Below are positions 1 through 7,056 of a stretch of 15,158 nt of DNA, one piece after another. Made by a program: the position numbers and the translations under genes. Position 1 is the first letter of the stretch; the number at the start of each line of letters is the position of its first letter. Under the pieces are notes generated by a model. The model saw only the letters and a program-made list of their open reading frames with translations, had not been told where the DNA came from and did no database searches. The stretch is from JBGPRB01 sp964422155 (GTDB taxonomy: Bacteria; Chloroflexota; Dehalococcoidia; Dehalococcoidales; RBG-16-60-22): contig CAYQZZ010000050.1 in NCBI GenBank assembly GCA_964422155.1, positions 1 to 15,158 of the forward strand, in the 5' to 3' direction.

Positions 1-276
1 GTCGGGGTGGTAATGGCGTCGGGCGGATACCCCGGCAGCTATAAGACCGGCTTCCTCGTCAGCGGCCTGGATGACGTCGATAAAGAAATCATGGTGTTTC
101 ATGCCGGCACCAAAGCAGGAGGTGCGGGGCAAGTGCTCACCAGCGGCGGGCGGATTTTAACCGTGGCCGCCATCGGCAAAACGCTGGCAGAAGCCAGAGA
201 GAAGGTCTATAAGAATATTGCCAGAATTAATTTTGAGGGGTGTTATTATAGGAAGGATATTGCTCAATTTAAGTAG
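1..276 (+). CDS. purD: Phosphoribosylamine-glycine ligase (GAR synthetase), C-terminal part only
   Basis: This is the 3' end of a gene that begins left of the window; the frame is open from base 1 and ends at TAG 274-276. PurD joins phosphoribosylamine and glycine using ATP to make GAR, the second step of de novo purine synthesis, in the cytoplasm. The visible ~91 residues match the end of the ATP-grasp and the C-terminal domain of the family: VVMASGGYPGSYKTG near the start, VFHAGTK in the middle, then GQVLTSGGRIL and a final FEGCYYRKDI, which resembles the usual FEGxxYRxDI ending. It is followed on the same strand by purE, purB and purC, consistent with one purine transcription unit, although the 222-bp gap to purE is filled by a repeat element. 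The missing N-terminus cannot be judged from here. The family assignment is secure. Confidence 0.93.
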   Translation, partial: VGVVMASGGYPGSYKTGFLVSGLDDVDKEIMVFHAGTKAGGAGQVLTSGGRILTVAAIGKTLAEAREKVYKNIARINFEGCYYRKDIAQFK

Positions 277-316
277 TATGGGGAGTTTTAGAGGGGCAAA
301 GCACCTCTTCACTAAA

Positions 317-471
317 GTCATTGCGAGGAGCACATTCGCTTCGCTCAGTGTAAACTCCGTGACGAAGCAATCCCGAAGTAACAATCCAGCGATATGAGGA
401 ATGAAATAGGAATTACCGGAAGGTGAAGATGGTGATTGCCACGTCCCGATTTCATCGGGACTCGCAATGAC
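317..471. repeat. Palindromic intergenic repeat element A (GTCATTGCGAG type)
   Basis: A 155-bp non-coding element bounded by perfect 11-bp inverted repeats, GTCATTGCGAG (317-327) and CTCGCAATGAC (461-471). Inside it is a second inverted pair, GCAATC (367-372) and GATTGC (434-439), and against the right end a perfect hairpin GTCCCGAT-TTC-ATCGGGAC (443-461). It occupies most of the purD-purE gap (277-498). No transposase or open frame is present, so it resembles a REP/MITE-like repeat rather than an insertion sequence. Elements B (986-1116) and C (4494-4580) share its design. Confidence 0.75.
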
Positions 472-498
472 AGAAACCAGAGAGTTAGGTAAAACGCA

Positions 499-960
499 AT
501 GCCATTAGTAGCAGTGGTCATGGGTTCAAAATCGGATGCCGAAATAATACAATCGGCGCTGGACGTGCTGACCAGCCTCGGCATAGAGCACGAGGTCAAT
601 GTCATATCGGCCCACCGCACCCCGGAGAAAGCCAGAAAATACGCTCAGTCCGCCCGTGAGCGCGGTATCGAGGTTATTATTGCGGCGGCGGGGATGGCAG
701 CGCACCTCCCCGGCGTCCTGGCCAGCTGGACCACCCTGCCGGTAATCGGCGTGCCCATGGCCAGCGGCGAGTTAAAGGGGGTGGATGCCCTTTATTCTAT
801 AGTCCAGATGCCCGCCGGCATACCGGTGGCCTGCATGGCGATAGGCAGCGCCGGAGCGAAAAATGCCGCTTACCTGGCGGCCGAGATTCTGGGGCTGAAA
901 CATGATAATATTAGACAGGCCTACGAAAAATACCGGAGCGAACTTCAAGGAATTTCTTAA
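499..960 (+). CDS. purE: N5-carboxyaminoimidazole ribonucleotide mutase (PurE class I)
   Basis: PurE interconverts N5-CAIR and CAIR in purine synthesis. The 153-residue length is normal for the class I enzyme. Visible family motifs are GSKSD (9-13, phosphate-binding loop), SAHRTP (37-42, carrying the conserved His at 39), AGMAAHLPG (64-72) and the stretch from ASGELKGVDALYS to PAGIPVACMAIG (88-116) with the flexible active-site loop. The SAHRTP motif and overall order point to class I rather than the direct-carboxylating class II. Class I enzymes work with PurK, which makes N5-CAIR; purK is not in this window. The ATG at 499 is chosen because the family starts immediately before the first beta strand; only a weak purine-rich sequence precedes it. 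It lies between purD and purB on the same strand. Confidence 0.95.
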   Translation: MPLVAVVMGSKSDAEIIQSALDVLTSLGIEHEVNVISAHRTPEKARKYAQSARERGIEVIIAAAGMAAHLPGVLASWTTLPVIGVPMASGELKGVDALYSIVQMPAGIPVACMAIGSAGAKNAAYLAAEILGLKHDNIRQAYEKYRSELQGIS

Positions 961-985
961 AGAGGAAGAATATAGACAATGCTTT

Positions 986-1116
986 AATGTCATTCTGAGC
1001 GAAGCCTGCTTGCGCTAAAGCTTCAGCGAAGGCAAGCGAAGAATCCGTGACCATTCCCTTAAAGGACGGATTCTTCAGTCGTCCCGACTATGTCGGGACT
1101 CTTTCAGAATGACATT
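986..1116. repeat. Palindromic intergenic repeat element B (GTCATTCTGAG type)
   Basis: A 131-bp non-coding element in the purE-purB gap (961-1204). The ends are a perfect 12-bp inverted repeat, AATGTCATTCTG (986-997) and CAGAATGACATT (1105-1116). Inside is a 10-bp inverted pair, GAAGAATCCG (1038-1047) and CGGATTCTTC (1067-1076), and near the right end a hairpin GTCCCGAC-TAT-GTCGGGAC (1081-1099). The layout is the same as element A. The hairpin differs from that of A by a paired T:A to C:G change, so pairing is kept. No coding content is seen. Confidence 0.75.
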
Positions 1117-1204
1117 GATGGACACTCTCAAAGACGTAGTTTGAATTAGCTATCTGAATCGGAATATAATTCGTCGGAAGAATCGGCAGACAAAGGAGAC
1201 GGTA

Positions 1205-2566
1205 ATGATAGAGCGGTACTCCCGACCCGAAATGAAAAAGGTATGGTCAGACGAGAACAAATACAACAAATGGCTCGACGTAGAGATAGCCGTCTGTGAT
1301 GCCTGGGCTGAGCTCGGTGTTATCCCCCGCAATGCCATACCCAAGATAAAGCTGGCCAAGTGCAATCTCAAGCGCATGGAAGAAATCCTCAAAGAGACCC
1401 GCCATGATATGACTGCTTTCCTCGGCTCCGTAGCCGAGAGCATCGGCAAGGAGTCCCGTTTCATCCATTTGGGCCTGACCTCTTCCGATGTCATGGACAC
1501 AGCCACCAGTCTCCAGCTGGTCGAAGCTTCCAACATATTGATTCAGGACGTCAAGGACCTCACGGCCATCCTGGCGCAGAGGGCGATAGAGCATAAATAC
1601 ACATTGATGATAGGCCGCACCCACGGCGTACATGCCGAGCCGACGTCCTTCGGGCTGAAACTGGCGCTCTGGGTCGAAGAAATGAGGCGTAACCTCCACC
1701 GGCTTACCGAGGCAAAGAAAGGCATCTCCGTGGGCAAGATTTCGGGGGCCGTCGGCACCTATGCCACGGTGAACCCAGAGGTCGAACAGAAAGCCTGCCG
1801 CAAGCTTGGCCTCGACCCTGCCCCGATATCAAATCAGGTACTCCAGCGCGACCGCCATGCCCAGTTCGTGACCACGCTGGCTATCATGGCCGGCTCCCTG
1901 GAGAAGTTCGCCACCGAAATAAGGGCTTTGCAGAAAACCGAGATACATGAGGTCGAAGAACCCTTCGGCGCCGCCGCCGACGCGGTGACCACCGGCTCAT
2001 CAGCCATGCCACACAAGCGCAATCCCGAGCTTACGGAGAGGGTCTGCGGCCTGGCCCGGCTGGTTCGCGGCTTCGCCCTTACCTCACTGGAAAACATCGC
2101 TTTATGGCACGAACGAGATATCAGCCACTCTTCCAACGAGCGCGTTATCCTCCCCGATGCCTGCCTGGTACTGGACTACATCCTGGCACTTTTCACCTCG
2201 GTGATGAGAAGGCTACAGGTCTACGCGCACCAGATGAAAAAGAATATGGAACTCACGCGGGGCCTGGTCTTTTCGCAGAGAGTTATGCTGGCTCTTATCG
2301 ATAAAGGGCTGAGTCGGCAACAAGCCTACGAGATAGTCCAGAGAAACGCCATGAAGGCGTGGAAGGGAAACAGGAGCTTCCTAACCCTGCTTAAAGCAGA
2401 TGCCGAAGTTTCCGCTGCCATACCATTAGAAGAGCTGAAAATACTATTCGATTACCAGTACTACCTGCAGCACGTGGACGAAATTTTCCAGAGACTGGGC
2501 CTGACCAAGAGCCAATGGCAGGGAAGCATCCCGGAAACTACGGAGCTCGGGCCGAGGGCGATATAA
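1205..2566 (+). CDS. purB: Adenylosuccinate lyase
   Basis: PurB cleaves fumarate from SAICAR, making AICAR in the IMP pathway, and from adenylosuccinate to make AMP. At 453 residues it is slightly longer than the ~430-residue bacterial form. Fumarase/aspartase superfamily landmarks are in order: RHDMTAF (66-72, conserved His67), LTSSDVMDTA (91-100), GRTHGVHAEPTSFG (137-150, catalytic His140 region), the superfamily signature GSSAMPHKRNP (264-274, catalytic serine loop) and WHERDISHSS (301-310). These include the residues normally required, so the enzyme looks active. A clear Shine-Dalgarno, AAAGGAGAC, sits just before the ATG at 1205 and fixes the start. purC follows 51 bp downstream, and PurC makes the substrate of PurB, so the two neighbours run consecutive steps. 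Confidence 0.97.
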   Translation: MIERYSRPEMKKVWSDENKYNKWLDVEIAVCDAWAELGVIPRNAIPKIKLAKCNLKRMEEILKETRHDMTAFLGSVAESIGKESRFIHLGLTSSDVMDTATSLQLVEASNILIQDVKDLTAILAQRAIEHKYTLMIGRTHGVHAEPTSFGLKLALWVEEMRRNLHRLTEAKKGISVGKISGAVGTYATVNPEVEQKACRKLGLDPAPISNQVLQRDRHAQFVTTLAIMAGSLEKFATEIRALQKTEIHEVEEPFGAAADAVTTGSSAMPHKRNPELTERVCGLARLVRGFALTSLENIALWHERDISHSSNERVILPDACLVLDYILALFTSVMRRLQVYAHQMKKNMELTRGLVFSQRVMLALIDKGLSRQQAYEIVQRNAMKAWKGNRSFLTLLKADAEVSAAIPLEELKILFDYQYYLQHVDEIFQRLGLTKSQWQGSIPETTELGPRAI

Positions 2567-2617
2567 GCCGGTGTCTTAAAAGCATTTGTAAGGGAATAGC
2601 TTTAAAGGTGTAAATCG

Positions 2618-3547
2618 ATGGATAATCACGAGTCTACCGTATTAATGAAAACAGACCTGCCACTGCCAATATTTATCCGCGGCAAGGTTCGTGATACATA
2701 TAACCTGGGCAGCCATCTGCTCATCGTAGCTACCGACCGTATATCAGCCTTTGACGTAGTGCTTCCCAACGGCATCCCGCTTAAAGGACATATACTGAAC
2801 CGCCTTTCTTCTTTCTGGTTCCGGCGCACGGCCGATATAATACCCAACCATATGACCGAAGCTATCGACGATGTACACAGCCTCGATTCCTATGTCCCTA
2901 AGGAAAGCCGCTTTGCCTATCCATCGTATCTGAGGGGTCGCTCTATGGTCGTCAAGAAAGTAAAACGCATACCACTGGAATGCGTGGTTCGCGGCTACAT
3001 TTCGGGGTCGGCCTGGGCGGAATATAAAGAGCACGGTACCGTCTCGGGGAAATCCATGCCCGGCGGCTTACAGGAAAGCCAGGAATTGAAACAGCCTCTT
3101 TTCACACCGACCACCAAGGCAGAGACCGGCCACGATGAGCCCATCACCGGAAAACAAATCATCAAGCTGGTCGGCCTCCGCACCGCCCTGGAGCTGGAAG
3201 AGAAGAGCGCGGCGCTCTATAAGTCCGCATGTGAATATGCCCTGGGCAAAGGAATCATCATCGCCGATACCAAGTTCGAGTTCGGCGTCGACAACGGCCG
3301 GCTCATACTCATCGATGAAATATTAACTCCCGATTCATCACGCTTCTGGGATGCCAGCAAGTACAAAGTGGGACAACCTCAAGCCAGCCTTGATAAACAG
3401 CCCGTCCGCGACTGGCTCACAGCGTCCGGCTGGAATAAGGAACCACCCGCTCCAGCGCTGCCCCTGGACGTAATCAAAGAGGCATCAGAGAGATACGTGC
3501 AGGCCTACGAAAAAATTACATGTCGCAAGCTGGCAATCCTGGAGTAA
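2618..3547 (+). CDS. purC: Phosphoribosylaminoimidazole-succinocarboxamide (SAICAR) synthase, long form
   Basis: PurC condenses CAIR with aspartate using ATP to give SAICAR. The 309-residue length and sequence resemble the longer form also known from yeast Ade1, rather than the ~240-residue short bacterial form. Motifs visible are RGKVRDTY (21-28), ATDRISAFDVVLP (38-50, nucleotide-binding N-lobe), VVRGYISGSAW (123-133), FTPTTKAETGHDEPI (162-176), IADTKFEFG (215-223) and DEILTPDSSRFW (233-244). All expected blocks are present and intact. The start at 2618 has AAAGGTG about 8 bases upstream; an in-frame Met at residue 10 is an alternative, still before the first conserved block. Its TAA is only 4 bp from the stop codon of the oppositely oriented hisB, with no room for a terminator between them. 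Confidence 0.96.
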   Translation: MDNHESTVLMKTDLPLPIFIRGKVRDTYNLGSHLLIVATDRISAFDVVLPNGIPLKGHILNRLSSFWFRRTADIIPNHMTEAIDDVHSLDSYVPKESRFAYPSYLRGRSMVVKKVKRIPLECVVRGYISGSAWAEYKEHGTVSGKSMPGGLQESQELKQPLFTPTTKAETGHDEPITGKQIIKLVGLRTALELEEKSAALYKSACEYALGKGIIIADTKFEFGVDNGRLILIDEILTPDSSRFWDASKYKVGQPQASLDKQPVRDWLTASGWNKEPPAPALPLDVIKEASERYVQAYEKITCRKLAILE

Positions 3548-3551
3548 ATCT

Positions 3552-4328
3552 CTACCGTTCCAGAAAAGCCTTGGTGCTGGGCAGCTCCCCGGCGATACGT
3601 TCATCAATCCTGGTAGCGGCGTCCAGGGCCCGTCCCAATGCTTTAAAGAGCGCTTCCGCCTTATGGTGGTCATTGCTGCCGTATAAGACCCTGGCATGCA
3701 GATTTAGCCTGGCTTCGATAGCGAAGGATTCCAGGAAGTGGCGGACAAGGTCGGCAGGAAAGCCGGACAGGTCGTTGCCACTGAAAGGCAAGTCCAGAAC
3801 CGCATAGCCCCGCCCGCTAATATCTAAAGCCACCGTTACCAGTGTTTCATCCATGGGCACTGCCACACTAGCCATGCGCACGATGCCACGCTTATCTCCG
3901 AGTGCTTTTCCAAAGGCTTGTCCCAGACAGATAGCAACATCTTCGATAATATGATGCGTATCGTCACCGGTGGCTATTAGCTTTATGTCAAATAATCCGT
4001 GCCGCGCCAGCTGAGATAAAAAGTGGTCGAAAATTCTGATTCCGGTGTTGATATCCCACCGGCCGCTGCCGTCGATATTCAACTCCAGATTTACACTCGT
4101 CTCTTTTGTCTCTCTTCCTATAATAGATTTCCTGCCTTCGTCCAGCAATGATGACATTAATTTCATAGCGCCCTTTAAAAACGTTCCGCCGACCGGTATT
4201 TTACCGGTACGCGTCCTCTGATAAAGCGGACGGCTGCATCCGATTTTTTCCGCCATCTGCTGGTCGGAGTAACCGCGGCTGTTCTGTATATGCACTATTT
4301 TCTTTAATATTTCATCGGCCGAGTCCAT
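3552..4328 (-). CDS. hisB: Imidazoleglycerol-phosphate dehydratase with an N-terminal XRE-like helix-turn-helix
   Basis: The C-terminal ~190 residues are a complete IGP dehydratase, the sixth step of histidine synthesis. It has FDHFLSQLARHG (100-111), the metal-binding motif HHIIED (125-130), the second motif DHHKAEALF (220-228) and the usual C-terminal KAFL. No histidinol-phosphatase domain is present. The unusual part is residues ~7-58, a region not found in standard ~195-residue HisB. Its pattern (NSRGYSDQQMAEKIGCSRPLYQRTRTGKIP) follows a Cro/XRE HTH: turn, LSxxxLAexlGvS-like helix pair, then a recognition helix with basic residues. The frame is continuous, and the ATG at 4328 has a strong GAAGGGGGA ribosome site, so the extension should be made. 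An internal ATG at 4166 (residue 55), preceded by AAAGGG, could give a dehydratase-only product. The gene has its own promoter and paired operator-like sites upstream. Enzyme assignment is certain; the regulator role is inferred. Confidence 0.93.
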   Translation of the reverse strand: MDSADEILKKIVHIQNSRGYSDQQMAEKIGCSRPLYQRTRTGKIPVGGTFLKGAMKLMSSLLDEGRKSIIGRETKETSVNLELNIDGSGRWDINTGIRIFDHFLSQLARHGLFDIKLIATGDDTHHIIEDVAICLGQAFGKALGDKRGIVRMASVAVPMDETLVTVALDISGRGYAVLDLPFSGNDLSGFPADLVRHFLESFAIEARLNLHARVLYGSNDHHKAEALFKALGRALDAATRIDERIAGELPSTKAFLER

Positions 4329-4361
4329 TGAATTCCCCCTTCGATACGCATGATATCTTAC

Positions 4362-4380
4362 TGTTAACTATTATAACATA
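4362..4380. promoter_or_regulatory. Operator-like repeat O1 overlapping the hisB -10 element
   Basis: The sequence TGTTAACTATTATAACATA contains a dyad of 5-bp arms, TGTTA and TAACA, separated by 7 bp. It differs by one base in 19 from the copy at 4414-4432. On the - strand the hisB -10 hexamer lies within it, so a bound protein would be expected to block RNA polymerase. The likely binder is the HTH part of HisB encoded just downstream, which is an inference. Confidence 0.6.
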
Positions 4381-4397
4381 ATTTCATATTTTGTCAA
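4370..4397 (-). promoter_or_regulatory. Consensus sigma-70 promoter for hisB
   Basis: Read on the - strand, TTGACA (4397-4392) is followed after 16 bp by TATAAT (4375-4370), both perfect consensus. The bases before the -10 read TGT-TATAAT, which also makes an extended -10. The expected start of transcription is near 4363, giving a leader of about 35 nt with a GGGGG-type ribosome site before the hisB ATG at 4328. A promoter this strong usually implies active repression under some condition, and the overlapping repeats fit that. Confidence 0.8.
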
Positions 4398-4413
4398 GAT
4401 ATTATCATTTATT

Positions 4414-4432
4414 TGTTAACTATTGTAACATA
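4414..4432. promoter_or_regulatory. Operator-like repeat O2 upstream of the hisB -35 element
   Basis: TGTTAACTATTGTAACATA matches O1 at 18 of 19 bases and keeps the TGTTA-N7-TAACA dyad; the one change lies in the spacer. It is centred 52 bp from O1, close to five turns of B-DNA, so the two copies face the same side of the helix. Its centre is about 59 bp upstream of the predicted start of transcription. I found no further copy in other intergenic regions of the window. Confidence 0.6.
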
Positions 4433-4493
4433 TTAATTTATTGATGATGTTACTTTATGGCTTGAACCGAGAATCCATACACCCACCCTCCCC

Positions 4494-4580
4494 AAGATTC
4501 TTCGCTTCGCTCAGAATGACAACAGGGAGATTCTGAATTCCAGCTGGAGTTTATCCCGATTTCATCGGGGCTGGAATGAC
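4494..4580. repeat. Palindromic intergenic repeat element C
   Basis: A related, less symmetric element in the hisC-hisB gap (4329-4668). It holds AAGATTCTTCGCTTCGCTCA followed by GAATGACAACAGGG, a 7-bp inverted pair ATTCCAG (4537-4543) and CTGGAAT (4571-4577), and between them the hairpin CCCGAT-TTC-ATCGGG (4555-4569), identical in these bases to the hairpin of element A. The motif AATGACAACAGGG occurs twice (4515-4527 and 4575-4587). The rest of the gap contains the hisB promoter and operators plus a short palindrome CTGGCT-AA-AGCCAG (4653-4666) just after the hisC stop. No gene is seen in it. Confidence 0.65.
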
Positions 4581-4668
4581 AACAGGGGAAGCGAGAGTAA
4601 CACCAAACCGTTATTAACCACTAATAGAGAAAACTGAATGCCCATTCCATTTCTGGCTAAAGCCAGGC

Positions 4669-5760
4669 TTACAGCTCACGGAGGGCTTTTAGCAGGGCAT
4701 CGGTGTGCTCCGGTTTGCCCACGCTGACACGGATGCTGTTCTTTAAAAGCGGCCTATCGAAGTAACGGACCAGGATTCCCTTTCGCTGGAGTTTCTGGTG
4801 AAGCTCACCGGCGCTGCCTTTTAAAACGGCGCAGTAAATAAAATTCGCCTGAGACGGGTATGGTTTTAGCCATGATATCCTTTTAAGCTCAGCGAACAGC
4901 CTGGACCTTTCGCTAATGATAGCCTTCACCCTGCCTTGCAAATAGTCAAGGTCAGCCAGGGACTCACGCACGGCAATCTCAGCGGCGACGCTAACGTTAT
5001 GGGGGATTTTTATCGCCATCAGGTAACCGGCAATCCGCGAGGGAAAAATGCCGTAGCCAATCCTCAATCCGGCCAGTCCGGCCCACTTGCTGAACGACCG
5101 CAGCACCATGAGATTATTATAACGGCCGGTCAAAGGCACGACCGTCTCTCCGCTGAACTCATAATAGGCCTCATCAACGACAACGGGCACGCCGGTTTCG
5201 ATAATTTCCAGGATATCCTGACGGGGTACGATATTACCGGTGGGGTTATTGGGGGTGGCCAGGAATATCAGCTTGGTCTTGCCGGTGATAGCCGCCTTAA
5301 TCCCTTTAACGTCCACAGCGAAATTATCATCCCTGTTAACGTTAATCACAGTGCCGCCGCATATCTCCGTGCTGAAACGGTAAATATCGAAGGTGGGCAC
5401 AGAGTTTATCACCTCGTCGCCGGGTCCGACAAAGAGTCGCACGATGAGGTCAATCAGCGAATTGCTGCCATGACCCGCCACGATACACCCGGCAGCAACA
5501 CCGGCATATCCAGCCAGCATTTTACGAATCTCCTGCTGTCCGTCGTCGGGATAGATATTAAAGTGCGGACAATTGGCCAGTGCCTTCAGCACCCTCGGAG
5601 AGCAGCCGTAGGGATTCTCGTTAGCGTTCATCTTAACGATACTATCCAGAGGCACGTCCACCTTGCCCTCCAGGGTGTCCGGAGAGGTACTGGCACTGTA
5701 GCCAGTGAATCCCGCCAGATGAGAGCGAATCAACTTCTCTATTCCATCAGAATCAGCCAC
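4669..5760 (-). CDS. hisC: Histidinol-phosphate aminotransferase
   Basis: HisC is a PLP-dependent class I/II aminotransferase that transfers an amino group from glutamate to imidazole acetol phosphate. At 363 residues it has normal length. Key sites are ANENPYG (46-52), the cofactor-stacking region GHGSNSLID (96-104), NNPTGN (171-176), VDEAYYEF (195-202), the PLP lysine K225 in SFSKWAGLAG and the following Arg233. The start is a GTG at 5760 directly after the TAA of hisD, so the two genes abut with no gap and are probably translationally coupled. hisB, the previous enzyme in the pathway, lies 340 bp downstream on the same strand but with its own promoter. Nothing is missing; substrate specificity for histidine rather than another amino acid rests mainly on the operon. 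Confidence 0.95.
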   Translation of the reverse strand: MADSDGIEKLIRSHLAGFTGYSASTSPDTLEGKVDVPLDSIVKMNANENPYGCSPRVLKALANCPHFNIYPDDGQQEIRKMLAGYAGVAAGCIVAGHGSNSLIDLIVRLFVGPGDEVINSVPTFDIYRFSTEICGGTVINVNRDDNFAVDVKGIKAAITGKTKLIFLATPNNPTGNIVPRQDILEIIETGVPVVVDEAYYEFSGETVVPLTGRYNNLMVLRSFSKWAGLAGLRIGYGIFPSRIAGYLMAIKIPHNVSVAAEIAVRESLADLDYLQGRVKAIISERSRLFAELKRISWLKPYPSQANFIYCAVLKGSAGELHQKLQRKGILVRYFDRPLLKNSIRVSVGKPEHTDALLKALREL

Positions 5761-7056
5761 TTATCTGCCTCCCTGACCTTTATCCTCAAGACGCTTTTCC
5801 ACGGCGCGGGCATGGGCATCAAGCCCCTCAGCCCGGGCGATAACCGACGCCGCCCTGCCCAACTGCTTTATATCCGTTTCATCGGTTTTCACAAGGCTTA
5901 TCAGCTTAATAAAATCCAGGATATTCAGCGGCGAACCGAACCTAGCCGTCCCTCCTGTTGGTAACACATGACTCGGCCCGGCCACGTAATCGACGAGAGC
6001 TTCGATAGAGTTTTCCCCCACGAAGAGACACCCGGCATTTCGAACCTTATTAATGTAGGAAGTTGCATTTGCCACGGCAAGGCAGAGGTGCTCCGGGGCA
6101 TAAAGGTTGGCGAGCTCTATCGCCTCATCAATGCTTTTTATGACGGCAATCAGCCCCCGTTTCTCCAGAGATTCGGCGGTAATAGCCTGGCGTGACAGAG
6201 TTTTCAACTGCTTTTCAATTTCACGGTTCACCCCATCGGCCATTTTACGCGAGGTAGTTATCATAATTGCCGAAGCCAGAGAACCATGCTCCGCCTGAGC
6301 CAGAAGGTCGGCAGCGCAATACTCCGGATGAGCCGTTTCATCGGCAATAATTATCACCTCGCTGGGCCCGTAAAGTCCGTCAATGCCGACCACGCCGTAG
6401 ACCATCTTCTTCGCCAGCGATACAAAGATATTGCCCGGTCCACAGACCTTATCCACACCGGGAATAGATTCAGTGCCATAAGCCAGGGCAGCAATCGCCT
6501 GGGCACCGCCGACAGAGAAAACGCGGTCGACGCCAGCAATTTTCGCCGCCGCCAGCGTTACCGGCGAGACTTTCCCGTTCGACTGCGGCGGCGTCACCAG
6601 GATAACCTCTTCGACACCGGCGACCCGGGCCGGAATAGCCGTCATCAATAGCGACGAGGGCAGTGGCGCCGTAAAACCGGGGACATGCACGCCGACACTG
6701 CGCAGCGGGCGCACCAGCCAGCCCAGCTTCGACCCGGTACTTTCCCACAGGAGCTTTTTCTTCTGCTCTGTATGAAAAGCGGCTATTCTCCCGGCGGCCA
6801 GCTTGAGCGCGGAGAGAAGCTCTTTATCTATATCCCGGTAAGCCCGGCTTATCTGCTCCTTATCTACTTCCAGTCGGGTCAGTTTGACATGGTCGAACTT
6901 CTCGGTGTAGTCGAAAAGGGCAGCGTCACCCCGCTCACGCACATCATTAACGATTTGCCTGACTAAATGCTCCTGGTCAACATCGGCCAGCGTCCCTTGC
7001 GGAGTCCGCCGGGACAACAATGCTTTTGCTTTCTGAAAGCCCTCAATGATTTTCAT
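5761..7056 (-). CDS. hisD: Histidinol dehydrogenase
   Basis: HisD oxidises L-histidinol to L-histidine in two NAD-dependent steps, the last reactions of the pathway. The 431-residue protein is full length. The family signature GPSEVIIIADETAHPE (230-245) is present. By alignment to the E. coli enzyme from memory, the zinc ligands are Gln254, His257 (QAEHG), Asp356 (VDYVAGPSHVLPT) and His415, and the catalytic pair is Glu322-His323 in APEHL. All are conserved, so activity is expected. The ATG at 7056 follows directly on the TAG of hisG at 7057-7059, and the gene ends directly against the GTG of hisC. It is the middle gene of the tight hisZ-hisG-hisD-hisC block. Confidence 0.97.
   Translation of the reverse strand: MKIIEGFQKAKALLSRRTPQGTLADVDQEHLVRQIVNDVRERGDAALFDYTEKFDHVKLTRLEVDKEQISRAYRDIDKELLSALKLAAGRIAAFHTEQKKKLLWESTGSKLGWLVRPLRSVGVHVPGFTAPLPSSLLMTAIPARVAGVEEVILVTPPQSNGKVSPVTLAAAKIAGVDRVFSVGGAQAIAALAYGTESIPGVDKVCGPGNIFVSLAKKMVYGVVGIDGLYGPSEVIIIADETAHPEYCAADLLAQAEHGSLASAIMITTSRKMADGVNREIEKQLKTLSRQAITAESLEKRGLIAVIKSIDEAIELANLYAPEHLCLAVANATSYINKVRNAGCLFVGENSIEALVDYVAGPSHVLPTGGTARFGSPLNILDFIKLISLVKTDETDIKQLGRAASVIARAEGLDAHARAVEKRLEDKGQGGR

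Noticed and set aside
317..1116. Repeats considered as a CRISPR array or insertion sequence remnants
   Set aside because: There are no regularly spaced identical repeats with unique spacers, and no transposase or its fragments; the structure is single palindromic elements.
1247..1699. A 150-codon - strand frame inside purB
   Set aside because: It is a shadow of purB, whose GSSAMPHKRNP signature and full length leave no doubt about the coding strand.
4653..4666. Palindrome CTGGCT-AA-AGCCAG after the hisC stop considered as a terminator
   Set aside because: The stem is short with almost no loop and no T run follows on the - strand, so it was not called.
5331..5350. A partial TGTTA-N7-TCACA match inside hisC considered as a third operator
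   Set aside because: One arm is imperfect, it lies inside coding sequence away from any promoter, and it lacks the 19-bp extended match of the hisB sites.
4936..5964. A 342-codon open frame on the + strand opposite hisC and the end of hisD
   Set aside because: It is entirely antisense to two genes with complete catalytic motifs, shows no recognisable domain and has no clear ribosome site; it reflects codon bias of the genes beneath it.
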